Source: JADCCX01 sp031378805
Lineage (GTDB): Bacteria; Pseudomonadota; Alphaproteobacteria; Rhizobiales; Beijerinckiaceae
DNA: 24,401 nucleotides
Direction of reading: 5' to 3'
Assembly: GCA_031378805.1 (NCBI GenBank)
Contig: JANNEO010000022.1
Coordinates: 1 to 24,401, forward strand
Below, piece by piece: positions 14,747 through 22,135 of the stretch. The position numbers and the translations under genes are program-made. Within the stretch, counting starts at the first letter, position 1. Each line of letters begins with the position of its first letter. The notes under the pieces were generated by a model. It worked only from the letters and a program-made list of their open reading frames with translations. It made no database searches and had not been told where the DNA came from.

Positions 14747-16366
14747 ATGGGGATGGCAATGAACGGAGCTGATCGGATCGCGCGGCGCCTGGCTGCGGCT
14801 GGCATCACGCGTGCTTTCGGGATTCCGGGCGGGGAAGTGCTGGCCCTGGTAGAAGCCTTGAATGCGGCCGGCATCGAAACCATCCTGACCAAGCACGAGA
14901 ACGCAGCCGGGTTCATGGCAGAAGGCGTCTGGCACGCGACGGGTGCGCCTGGGTTATTTTACGCAACACTTGGCCCGGGCGTCGCCAACGCGGTGAATGT
15001 GGTGGCCAATGCCATGCAGGACCGCGTGCCTTTGATCTTCCTTACGGGCTGCGTCGATGCGGCGGAGGCCGAAACCTACACGCATCAGGTCTTCGATCAC
15101 CAGGCCCTCCTGCGCCCCATCGTGAAGGCGAGCTTTCGCGCCACCGCCGCCACGGCTGATCTGGTCATCGACAAGGCTTTGGCTGTGGCACTCTCCGGTC
15201 GCCACGGTCCGGTGCATGTCGATGTGCCCATCAGCGTGGCAGAAGGGCTTGCGGAAGATGGACCCTTGCGGATATCGCCGTTTCCCGTGGCGGCAATTCC
15301 AGCCGACGGTCCCGAGCTGGATGCCGCACGTGCGCTGCTCTCCAAGGCGCAGCGTCCTTTGGTGATTGCCGGCCTCGATGCGGTGAACCAGGGCGCTTCA
15401 GCCGCATTGCGCACCTTCTGCGAACAGTTCAACGCCCCGTTGATCACGACCTACAAGGGCAAGGGCCTGCTTCCTGAAGCGCACGCTCTGTCGCTGGGCG
15501 CGGCAGGTCTGTCGCCAAAGGCCGACAAGCTGTTGCTGCCGTTGATCGAGCAATCCGATCTGATCGTGCTGGCTGGCTATGATCCCATCGAAATGCGCGT
15601 GAACTGGCGCAACCCCTGGCCTGCCGACAAACCGGTGATCGACATCGTGGCTGAGGCATTGCCGCATGGGATGCACACCGTCAGCCATCAGTTTGTTGGC
15701 GATGTTGCCGCGACATTGACAACATTGGCGAAAGGCTTGGCTTCTGGCAGGGCGGTCTGGAGCGGTGAAGAACCGACACACGTACAAGCGCAATTGAAGC
15801 AAGCCTTCACGCCGACAAGCGTTTGGGGACCAGGTGTGGTGTTCCAGACCCTGCGCGATGTCCTGCCGACGACGACAGTCGCAACCGCCGACAGCGGTGC
15901 GCACCGCATTCTGGTCTCCCAGATGTGGACCAGTCATCACCCCAGGGCGATGCTGCAATCCTCGGCATTGTGTACCATGGGTTGCGCGGTACCGCTCGCC
16001 ATGGGCTACAAGCTTGCGTCTCCGGAAACGCATGTCATCGCTTTTGTGGGGGATGCCGGTCTTGAGATGGGCCTTGGCGAACTCGCTACTTTGCGCGACT
16101 TGAAGTTGCCTCTGGTGATTTGCGTTCTGGTAGATGAGAGCCTGGCTTTGATCGAATTGAAGCAGAGAGCCACGCAACGCCCGAATGCGGCGGTGGATTT
16201 CGGCGGTACGGATTTTCCGGCTGTCGCCCGCGCCATGGGGGGGCACGGCATCTGGATCGACGATGTCGAGACACTGCGGCATGAGGCGAAAGCGGCGCTG
16301 GACCGGCAGACCTTCACGCTGCTGGCTTGCCGCATCGAGCGCCGTGCCTATGACGGCACATTCTGA
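14747..16366 (+). CDS. Thiamine-diphosphate-dependent enzyme, acetolactate synthase/decarboxylase-like
   Basis: A 539-residue cytosolic protein of the acetolactate synthase large-subunit superfamily. The N-terminal pyrimidine-binding domain has GIPGGEVLALVEAL and TKHENAAGFMAEG, with Glu51 as the conserved cofactor-activating glutamate, followed by TLGPGVANAVN. A central domain begins near RPLVIAGLDA. The C-terminal diphosphate-binding domain has FVGDAGLEMGLGELATL then VLVDESLAL, so the usual GDG...N motif reads GDA (435-437) and Asp463. These are substitutions at the magnesium/cofactor site, possibly a subfamily trait. The substrate is unknown; a 2-oxo acid is likely. ATG 14747 has GAGG seven bases upstream; the open frame extends back to 14588 through the direct repeats but without a better ribosome site. 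Confidence 0.82.
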   Translation: MGMAMNGADRIARRLAAAGITRAFGIPGGEVLALVEALNAAGIETILTKHENAAGFMAEGVWHATGAPGLFYATLGPGVANAVNVVANAMQDRVPLIFLTGCVDAAEAETYTHQVFDHQALLRPIVKASFRATAATADLVIDKALAVALSGRHGPVHVDVPISVAEGLAEDGPLRISPFPVAAIPADGPELDAARALLSKAQRPLVIAGLDAVNQGASAALRTFCEQFNAPLITTYKGKGLLPEAHALSLGAAGLSPKADKLLLPLIEQSDLIVLAGYDPIEMRVNWRNPWPADKPVIDIVAEALPHGMHTVSHQFVGDVAATLTTLAKGLASGRAVWSGEEPTHVQAQLKQAFTPTSVWGPGVVFQTLRDVLPTTTVATADSGAHRILVSQMWTSHHPRAMLQSSALCTMGCAVPLAMGYKLASPETHVIAFVGDAGLEMGLGELATLRDLKLPLVICVLVDESLALIELKQRATQRPNAAVDFGGTDFPAVARAMGGHGIWIDDVETLRHEAKAALDRQTFTLLACRIERRAYDGTF

Positions 16367-16445
16367 CCACCCGCGTCACGCGCTCGTGAAGTGCGGTGAG
16401 AGAGCGTGAAAGGCCAAGGCGGGATTTCCGTGACATCCTCTTTGA

Positions 16446-17825
16446 ATGATCATGGACGAAAACATGCCCGGACAACTGGATGCGCCCGTCGACAGCTTCG
16501 ATGTCCTCTGGAACAAGCTTGTCGGTGCTTTCCTGCGGCATGATCGTGACACGCCCGTCGTGCTGGGCCAGATCATCGATGAGTATCCTGATGAACCAAC
16601 CGGCCCGCTGCTGAAGGGCTACATGTTGCTCATGCTGGCGCGGCGCGAACTGTGTGCAGGTGCAAAGGATGCCCTGTGCGAAGGCCGCAAACGTCTGGCG
16701 CTAATGCCAGATAGCCGTGCCTCGCTCTACGCCAACGGACTGGATGCCTGGCTATTGGGAGATCCGCGCGGTGCGATCCGGGCCATGGAACAGATCATCG
16801 GCGACAACCCGATGGATGCGATGGCCGTGAAGATCAGCCACGCCATCCGGTTCACCCTTGGCGACGCCGACGGAATGCGTCGCTCTCTCGCCCGGGTGGT
16901 GTCTGTCTACACCGATGGCATTGCCCATGCCGGTTTCATCAAGGGTTGCTACGCTTTTGCCCTGGAGGAAACGGGAGAGTATGCCGAGGCCGAAAAGATG
17001 GGCCGCAAGGCTGTCGATCTCGAACCCTCCGACGCCTGGGGCCGCCATGCCGTTGCGCATGTCTATGAAATGACGGGGCGGGCGGCTCAGGGGCTGTCCT
17101 GGCTTTCGGACCAGAGCCAATGGGCGCATTGCAATAACTTTGCCTATCACATGCATTGGCATGTCGGGTTGTTTCAGCTGGAGTTGGGTCGCGTCAGCGA
17201 TGCCTTGTTGCTTTACGACACAGCGATCCGCAATCAGCGCACCGACGATTATCGTGACGTCGCCAACGCGGCCTCCCTGCTCAGGCGTATCGAGCTGGAG
17301 GGGCTTTCTGTGGGGAACCGCTGGGAAGAGCTCGCCGATATTGCCGAGCGCCGGATCGGTGACCGCCAGCTGGCTTTCGCCGATCTGCATTATCTGATCG
17401 CGCTGCTGGGGGCAGGTCGCTTCAGCAGTGCGGAAGCGCTGGTGCGCGGCCTGATTGATACTGGAGACACAGGACACAACGGCAAGCTTTCGGCTCAGAT
17501 CGCCGCGCCCCTTGCGGCTGGCCTGGTTGCCTTCCAGGCGGGCCACATGGTGGAAGCCGTGGCTTTCCTTGCACCGCTCCAGCCGAGAATTTCCGCATTG
17601 GGCGGCAGCCATGCCCAGCGCGATGTTTTTCAGCAAATTTATCTCGAAGCGCTGGTGCGTTCCGGTTCGCCATCGACTGTGACCGCCCTCAAAGGGCGCA
17701 AGGCGGACAGAAACGGCGTCAATCGATTCGCAGAGCGACGCTTGGGCATTGTTCTTGATGCCACGGCGAACGGACAATTTGCCTTGCAGGCGCTGGCCCT
17801 GACCCCGGCACTTCAAAGCCACTGA
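16446..17825 (+). CDS. TPR protein of the TTC38-like family
   Basis: A 459-residue soluble, largely helical protein with tetratricopeptide-type repeats, for example LYANGLDAWLLGDPRGAIRAMEQII (read as two helices), CYAFALEETGEYAEAEKMGRKAV and RHAVAHVYEMTGRAAQGLSWL, each given here as fragments. The segment with HMHWHVGLFQLELGR after WAHCNNFAY matches the conserved histidine/tryptophan region of TTC38-like proteins. There is no signal peptide or membrane helix. Its biochemical role is unknown; TPR proteins usually hold other proteins. ATG 16446 and ATG 16452 are both possible, and neither has a strong ribosome site. It follows the thiamine-diphosphate enzyme after 79 bases on the same strand, so co-transcription is possible. 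Its last codons and stop are part of an 18-bp tandem repeat. Confidence 0.75.
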   Translation: MIMDENMPGQLDAPVDSFDVLWNKLVGAFLRHDRDTPVVLGQIIDEYPDEPTGPLLKGYMLLMLARRELCAGAKDALCEGRKRLALMPDSRASLYANGLDAWLLGDPRGAIRAMEQIIGDNPMDAMAVKISHAIRFTLGDADGMRRSLARVVSVYTDGIAHAGFIKGCYAFALEETGEYAEAEKMGRKAVDLEPSDAWGRHAVAHVYEMTGRAAQGLSWLSDQSQWAHCNNFAYHMHWHVGLFQLELGRVSDALLLYDTAIRNQRTDDYRDVANAASLLRRIELEGLSVGNRWEELADIAERRIGDRQLAFADLHYLIALLGAGRFSSAEALVRGLIDTGDTGHNGKLSAQIAAPLAAGLVAFQAGHMVEAVAFLAPLQPRISALGGSHAQRDVFQQIYLEALVRSGSPSTVTALKGRKADRNGVNRFAERRLGIVLDATANGQFALQALALTPALQSH

Positions 17826-17898
17826 TCACTTGAACGCCATTGATCACCTGAAAGCCATTGATCACTTCACAGTCATTGATTACTTGGACGCATTTGCC
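17809..17898. repeat. 18-bp tandem repeat (four copies and a decayed fifth) spanning the TPR stop codon
   Basis: Units are CACTTCAAAGCCACTGAT (17809-17826), CACTTGAACGCCATTGAT (17827-17844), CACCTGAAAGCCATTGAT (17845-17862), CACTTCACAGTCATTGAT (17863-17880) and the more divergent TACTTGGACGCATTTGCC (17881-17898). The period is six codons and the first unit is the end of the upstream gene. The in-frame TGA recurs in the first four units. Confidence 0.9.
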
Positions 17899-17910
17899 AT
17901 GGTGCGGCGC

Positions 17911-17943
17911 AGCGGAGGCTTGCGCCCCATAGCGGCCTCCGCT
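17911..17943. repeat. Inverted repeat between the TPR gene and nuoA
   Basis: AGCGGAGGC (17911-17919) and GCCTCCGCT (17935-17943) are perfect nine-base inverted repeats around a 15-base loop. No T-run follows. It may end the upstream transcript or act in the nuo leader region. I found no convincing nuo promoter in the remaining bases up to 18019. Confidence 0.55.
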
Positions 17944-18019
17944 ATCCCCGATGATATGGCTTTATACCCAGTGCTTTGACGATCAACGCTTGCACGGGTG
18001 ACATGCCGGGGATTGGCCT

Positions 18020-18388
18020 ATGTCGGACATGCTGCTCAACGACTACCTGCCGCTTGTGATCTTCATCGGCCTCTCGCTGGTGATCGGTCTGGCACTGCTC
18101 GTGGCGCCGTTCATTGTGGCCTACCAGAACCCAGACCCCGAAAAGCTTTCAGCCTATGAGTGCGGCTTCAACCCGTTTGACGATGCCCGCATGACCTTCG
18201 ACGTGCGCTTCTACCTTGTCGCCATCCTCTTCATCATCTTCGATCTGGAAGTGGCCTTCCTGTTTCCCTGGGCAGTGGCCTTCAAGGATATTGGCTGGTT
18301 CGGCTTCACCTCGATGATGATTTTCCTCGGCGTGTTGACTGTCGGGTTCATTTACGAATGGCGCAAGGGCGCCCTGGAGTGGGATTGA
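18020..18388 (+). CDS. nuoA: NADH-quinone oxidoreductase subunit A
   Basis: A 122-residue membrane subunit of respiratory complex I, located beside the quinone channel. Three membrane helices are visible (about residues 9-37, 61-82 and 90-110). The conserved loop between the first two reads SAYECGFNPFDDAR, with Cys47 at the position of the ND3 loop cysteine. Start ATG 18020 follows a weak GGGGA. It opens the nuo operon. The next gene is not nuoB but an EF-hand protein 43 bases downstream. Confidence 0.97.
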   Translation: MSDMLLNDYLPLVIFIGLSLVIGLALLVAPFIVAYQNPDPEKLSAYECGFNPFDDARMTFDVRFYLVAILFIIFDLEVAFLFPWAVAFKDIGWFGFTSMMIFLGVLTVGFIYEWRKGALEWD

Positions 18389-18431
18389 ACGTGCATTTCC
18401 TGAATATCAAACCTGACTGTGGAGACAGATA

Positions 18432-18920
18432 ATGCGTACCAAAGCGACCGTGGCAAAGACCATCATCTTTGCGTTGGCACTTGGGATGTCTGCATCACTA
18501 GCTTTTTCCCAGACTGTTGCTGAAGATCCGGCGGCCATGGGTTTCCGCAGCTTCGATCTGAACGGTGACGGCTTTGTTCGCCCCAACGAAGGCGTTGCAT
18601 ATTTGACAATGATTTTCCGAGCGATGGATGCCAATTCCGACGATGTGGTCACTCTCGACGAGTTCAAGAAATTCAGCCTCGGATTCCTTGCTCAGGCCGA
18701 AAAGAATGGCAAGGTCGAGCAATATCAAAAAGTACGTGATGCCATCTTCAAGCGCTGGGCTAATGGCAGCGATTCCCTCACCGTTAGCAAGATGACAGCG
18801 GCAGTACGTCGGGAGTTCGCCAAGGTTGGTGGCGAAAAGCCCGGTCCGAACCTTCGTCTTGATCTTGAGCAGTTCCGTCGCGTGCAGTTTATCCAGGAAA
18901 TGGCGGCATCTGTGAAATGA
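18432..18920 (+). CDS. Secreted EF-hand calcium-binding protein inside the nuo operon
   Basis: A 162-residue protein with a signal peptide (MRTKATVAK, a hydrophobic stretch to about residue 24, cleavage near LAFSQ), so it is expected in the periplasm. Two EF-hand loops are clear: DLNGDGFVRPNE (42-53) with Asp1, Asn3, Asp5 and Glu12 ligands, and DANSDDVVTLDE (66-77), where the usual Gly6 is Asp. Two later segments, NGSDSLTVSKM and PNLRLDLEQF, look like decayed EF-hand loops. A GGAGA ribosome site precedes ATG 18432. Its stop overlaps the nuoB start as ATGA, so nuoB translation is probably coupled to it. It is not a known complex I subunit. Hand-counted GC over 18481-18840 is about 52 percent, below nearby nuo genes. 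A function in calcium sensing or assembly is conjecture. Confidence 0.88.
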   Translation: MRTKATVAKTIIFALALGMSASLAFSQTVAEDPAAMGFRSFDLNGDGFVRPNEGVAYLTMIFRAMDANSDDVVTLDEFKKFSLGFLAQAEKNGKVEQYQKVRDAIFKRWANGSDSLTVSKMTAAVRREFAKVGGEKPGPNLRLDLEQFRRVQFIQEMAASVK

Positions 18921-19504
18921 GCACAACAATGTCCAGCATTGGCCACGGCACGCTGACGGCCCAAGCACCGAAAGGTTTGCTTGGACCCGATGGCAAACCG
19001 ATTGGCTCGGCCGATCCGTTCTTTCTCGGCATCAACAACGAGTTGGCCGACAAGGGGTTCATCGTCACGGCGACGGATGACCTGATCAACTGGGCCCGCA
19101 CAGGGTCGCTGATGTGGATGACGTTCGGTCTGGCCTGCTGTGCAGTCGAGATGATGCAGCTCTCCATGCCGCGCTACGATGTCGAGCGCTTCGGGTTTGC
19201 ACCCCGTGCCAGCCCACGCCAATCCGATGTGATGATCGTGGCCGGCACGCTGACCAACAAGATGGCCCCCGCGCTGCGCAAGGTCTACGACCAGATGCCG
19301 GAGCCGCGTTATGTGATCTCCATGGGTTCGTGCGCGAATGGCGGCGGTTATTATCACTACAGCTACTCTGTCGTGCGTGGCTGCGATCGCATCGTGCCGG
19401 TGGACATCTACGTGCCGGGTTGCCCGCCGACGGCGGAAGCGCTGCTCTACGGCGTGCTGCTCTTGCAGAAGAAGATCCGCCGGACGGGGACGATCGAGCG
19501 ATGA
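18917..19504 (+). CDS. nuoB: NADH-quinone oxidoreductase subunit B
   Basis: A 195-residue peripheral subunit carrying the terminal [4Fe-4S] cluster N2, which passes electrons to quinone. The four ligands are visible: the tandem pair Cys74-Cys75 in GLACCAVEMM, Cys139 in SMGSCANGGG and Cys169 in VPGCPPTAEA. The first 30 residues form a variable extension, normal in the family. ATG 18917 shares four bases with the stop of the EF-hand gene; ATG 18929 is a less likely alternative. Its own stop overlaps nuoC as ATGA. Confidence 0.97.
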   Translation: MSTTMSSIGHGTLTAQAPKGLLGPDGKPIGSADPFFLGINNELADKGFIVTATDDLINWARTGSLMWMTFGLACCAVEMMQLSMPRYDVERFGFAPRASPRQSDVMIVAGTLTNKMAPALRKVYDQMPEPRYVISMGSCANGGGYYHYSYSVVRGCDRIVPVDIYVPGCPPTAEALLYGVLLLQKKIRRTGTIER

Positions 19505-20100
19505 GTGACGCGCTTCAGTCGCTTGGCGATCACTTCGCCGCCAGTGTCCCAGGTGTAACCGGCTTCGCTGTAACTTTCGGCGAACTGACGCTCCATGCAG
19601 AAACAGAGACTATCGTCGAGACGATGACTGCGCTCCGCGACGACCCCAAGGGCCGTTTCATCAATTTCATCGATTTGGCAGGCGCGGATTATCCCGCGCG
19701 CGAGAAGCGTTTTGATGTGATCTATCACATGCTGTCGCCGCATCTGAATCAGCGGATACGGGTCAAGGTGCAGGCCAATGAGCAGACGCTCGTTCCGTCC
19801 ATCACGACGCCGTTTCCTGGGGCGGTCTGGTTCGAGCGGGAAGCCTACGACATGTATGGTATCCTGTTCTCCGGGCATCCGGATCTGCGGCGGATTCTGA
19901 CGGATTATGGATTTGATGGGTATCCATTGCGGAAGGACTTCCCACTGACAGGGTTTGTGGAAGTCCGTTACGACGATGAGGAAAAGCGGGTTGTGTATGA
20001 GCCTGTGAAACTCAATCAGGAGTTCAGGAACTTTGATTTCCTGTCGCCTTGGGAAGGGACGGAGTACGTGTTGCCGGGTGATGAAAAGGCAAAACAGTGA
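19501..20100 (+). CDS. nuoC: NADH-quinone oxidoreductase subunit C
   Basis: A 199-residue peripheral-arm subunit (30-kDa type) that lies against NuoD. The family signature is complete: FEREAYDMYGILFSGHPDLR followed by RILTDYGFDGYPLRKDFPL. Start ATG 19501 overlaps the nuoB stop. The frame is open further upstream, but that part overlaps nuoB in another frame and is not coding. The last 120 bases are less GC-rich than the rest (26 of 60 bases in 19981-20040 by hand count), leading into an AT-rich gene. The stop overlaps a GTG start as GTGA. Confidence 0.97.
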   Translation: MSDALQSLGDHFAASVPGVTGFAVTFGELTLHAETETIVETMTALRDDPKGRFINFIDLAGADYPAREKRFDVIYHMLSPHLNQRIRVKVQANEQTLVPSITTPFPGAVWFEREAYDMYGILFSGHPDLRRILTDYGFDGYPLRKDFPLTGFVEVRYDDEEKRVVYEPVKLNQEFRNFDFLSPWEGTEYVLPGDEKAKQ

Positions 20101-20420
20101 CCCAACTATCACACGAATTTCTTTATGCAATCGCGACGGTCGCAGCGTTAGGATATATCGCCATTTGTAGCATGATGTATCTGGCGCAATACGCATTCAA
20201 AAATGAACAAAAACGTATTCTTTGGAGCGCAGCAATATGCTTATTCATATTGCCATTTTTTATTATTACATTTTTTGTTATTTTTTTTCCGCAATATTCG
20301 TTAGGAAGGTCATCAGTATTATTGATTTTCCCGCTATGGGCTCTAGCCTTTATCGGCCAATTGGTTGCCGGCAAGCTTTCTAGTGCACTGGATTTACACC
20401 GAAGAAAAACGCACCCATGA
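20097..20420 (+). CDS. Unknown AT-rich small membrane protein between nuoC and nuoD
   Basis: A 107-residue protein that I do not recognise. Three hydrophobic segments are predicted at about 8-30, 41-64 and 73-92, the middle one very rich in Phe and Ile. A short basic tail (HRRKTHP) follows. It begins with GTG 20097, overlapping the nuoC stop as GTGA, with AAAAGG seven bases upstream, and ends overlapping the nuoD start as ATGA. So it is locked into the operon on both sides. Its hand-counted GC is about 40 percent overall and about 33 percent over 20161-20340, against about 65 percent in early nuoD, with runs of T up to nine. That suggests foreign origin or unusual constraint. It is not any known NuoA, J, K or other complex I subunit by sequence or place. 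Confidence 0.75.
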   Translation: MTQLSHEFLYAIATVAALGYIAICSMMYLAQYAFKNEQKRILWSAAICLFILPFFIITFFVIFFPQYSLGRSSVLLIFPLWALAFIGQLVAGKLSSALDLHRRKTHP

Positions 20421-21610
20421 CCGAACAACCCAACCAGCGCTCCTTCCAGATCAACTTCGGCCCCCAGCATCCTGCCGCGCATGGGGTGTTGCGCCTCGTC
20501 CTCGAACTCGACGGTGAAATCGTGGATCGCGTTGATCCGCACATCGGCCTGCTGCATCGCGGCACCGAAAAGTTGATCGAGGCCAAGACCTATAACCAGG
20601 CCCTGCCTTATTTCGACCGCCTCGATTATGTCGCGCCGATGAATCAGGAGCACGCCTATTGCCTTGCCATTGAGAAATTGCTCGGAATTTCAGTGCCTTA
20701 TCGCGGCCAGCTCATCCGGGTTCTTTATTCTGAGATTGGCCGCATTCTCTCGCACCTGCTGAATGTCACGACGCAAGCCATGGATGTTGGCGCGCTCACG
20801 CCGCCGCTCTGGGGCTTCGAGGAGCGCGAGAAGCTCATGATCTTCTACGAGCGCGCCTCCGGCTCGCGGATGCACGCGGCCTATTTCAGGCCCGGTGGCG
20901 TGCATCAGGATTTGCCGACAAAGCTGGTGGAGGATATCGCGGCTTGGTGCGATCCCTTCCTGCTGGTCCTCGATGATCTGGACGCATTGCTGACGCCCAA
21001 CCGCATCTTCAAGCAGCGCAATGTCGATATCGCGCCCGTCAGTCTGGATGATGCGTGGAAATGGGGCATGAGCGGCGTGATGGTGCGCGGTTCCGGTGCG
21101 CCGTGGGATTTGCGCAAGTCGCAGCCTTATGAGTGCTACGCAGAGATGGAATTCGACATTCCCGTCGGCAAGAACGGCGATTGCTACGACCGTTATCTCG
21201 TCCGCATGGAGGAGATGCGCCAGTCCATACGCATCATGCGTCAGTGCTGTGCGAAATTGCTGTCACCAGCAGGGCAGGGGCCGGTGTCGTCCAAGGACGG
21301 CAAGGTGGTCGCCCCCAAACGCGGTGAAATGAAGCGCTCGATGGAAGCGCTGATCCACCATTTCAAGCTCTACACCGAGGGTTACAAGGTGCCGGCGGGC
21401 GAGGTTTATGCCTGTGTAGAGGCTCCGAAGGGCGAATTTGGCGTGTATCTTGTGTCAGACGGCACCAACAAGCCCTACCGCGCCAAGATCCGCGCGCCCG
21501 GCTTCGCGCATCTCCAGACCATGGATTTCCTCTGCCGCGGCCATATGCTGGCCGATGTGAGCGCCATCCTCGGTTCCATTGATATCGTGTTTGGAGAAGT
21601 GGACAGGTAA
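20417..21610 (+). CDS. nuoD: NADH-quinone oxidoreductase subunit D
   Basis: A 397-residue peripheral subunit (49-kDa type) forming the quinone-reduction site with NuoB. Conserved GPQHPAAHGVLR (15-26) holds His22 and FDRLDYVAPM holds Tyr70; these correspond to the quinone-contacting His and Tyr known in this family. The C-terminus FLCRGHMLADVSAILGSID with FGEVDR is typical and complete. ATG 20417 overlaps the stop of the AT-rich membrane gene; the ribosome site is weak (GAAG 12 bases away), consistent with coupling. No GC anomaly is seen here. Confidence 0.98.
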   Translation: MTEQPNQRSFQINFGPQHPAAHGVLRLVLELDGEIVDRVDPHIGLLHRGTEKLIEAKTYNQALPYFDRLDYVAPMNQEHAYCLAIEKLLGISVPYRGQLIRVLYSEIGRILSHLLNVTTQAMDVGALTPPLWGFEEREKLMIFYERASGSRMHAAYFRPGGVHQDLPTKLVEDIAAWCDPFLLVLDDLDALLTPNRIFKQRNVDIAPVSLDDAWKWGMSGVMVRGSGAPWDLRKSQPYECYAEMEFDIPVGKNGDCYDRYLVRMEEMRQSIRIMRQCCAKLLSPAGQGPVSSKDGKVVAPKRGEMKRSMEALIHHFKLYTEGYKVPAGEVYACVEAPKGEFGVYLVSDGTNKPYRAKIRAPGFAHLQTMDFLCRGHMLADVSAILGSIDIVFGEVDR

Positions 21611-21614
21611 CGTT

Positions 21615-21629
21615 GCCTGATAGTCAGGC
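21615..21629 (+). other. Small hairpin just after nuoD
   Basis: GCCTGA (21615-21620) and TCAGGC (21624-21629) form a perfect six-pair stem with the loop TAG, four bases after the nuoD stop. There is no immediate T-run. It could slow RNA decay or polymerase at the junction with the inserted genes. Confidence 0.5.
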
Positions 21630-21706
21630 TAGGCCCACTAACCTTTTCTTGAGCGTTTCCCGCTAATCAGTCCTGAGCAGAGCGGTTAAATAGAAAATTG
21701 TGGGCG

Positions 21707-22036
21707 ATGGTGCGATCTGGGAAAAATTGGTTCGCACGTCTTGTTCTTGGTTCCGGGCTGGCTTTTGCCGCTCCCGCACAGGCTTTCTTCGATGGCCAGA
21801 CTGGCGTCGTGTCACAGCAATTGCGCGATGCCTGTCCGGCATTCTCGCAGGGCGAGGTCAAGCTCTCGGACAGCATCGCGCCGCCGGGAAATCTCCCAAT
21901 GATCGACATCTTCGAGCATGAATCCGGTGCGCGTTGCAGTTGCACGCGCTCGCGTACGGACAAGAGCTTGCGCTGTGGACCAACGGCTCCCCGCAGTGCG
22001 TCCTCAAAGGATATGTTCGACAGGACTGCCAGGTAA
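21707..22036 (+). CDS. Small exported cysteine-motif protein, first of a tandem pair
   Basis: A 109-residue protein of unknown function. The signal peptide is MVRSGKNWFARL, then a hydrophobic run to about residue 24 with the cleavage site APAQA before FFDG. The mature part holds DACPAF (Cys43), IFEHESGARCSC (Cys77, Cys79) and LRC (Cys90), a pattern C-x33-C-x-C-x10-C. The same pattern, with ACPAF, IF and C-x-C-x10-C in the same order, is seen in the next gene, so the two are probably paralogues. ATG 21707 is chosen; a TTG at 21698 is in frame but no ribosome site is clear for either. It starts 97 bases after nuoD. The cysteines may form disulfides in the periplasm or bind a metal. Confidence 0.65.
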   Translation: MVRSGKNWFARLVLGSGLAFAAPAQAFFDGQTGVVSQQLRDACPAFSQGEVKLSDSIAPPGNLPMIDIFEHESGARCSCTRSRTDKSLRCGPTAPRSASSKDMFDRTAR

Positions 22037-22135
22037 GCACGTCCGCGTGAAAGTCTCACGTTCTGGTTGACGGATCGGGTGCTGCTGCGCATAGCCACCC
22101 ATGGCACCATCGCCTTTTGCTGCAAGCGGATTCCC

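Noticed and set aside
15398..16282. 294-codon open frame on the minus strand opposite the thiamine-diphosphate enzyme
   Set aside because: Low-complexity, charge-rich translation with no motif; shadow of the sense gene.
16752..17822. 356-codon open frame on the minus strand opposite the TPR gene
   Set aside because: The plus-strand TPR protein has recognisable TTC38-like motifs; the antisense frame has none.
17809..17898. CRISPR-like array
   Set aside because: The units are directly adjacent with no spacers, start inside a gene, and no cas genes are present.
17976..18004. TTGACG / TGACAT as a nuo promoter
   Set aside because: The -10 matches at only 3 of 6 and transcription would start about eight bases before nuoA, leaving no room for a ribosome site.
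19114..19500. Upstream extension of the nuoC reading frame
   Set aside because: It overlaps most of nuoB in another frame; the ATG at 19501 with the ATGA overlap gives a normal NuoC N-terminus.
21615..21629. Intrinsic terminator after nuoD
   Set aside because: The six-pair hairpin is not followed by a T-run, so it is listed only as a structure.
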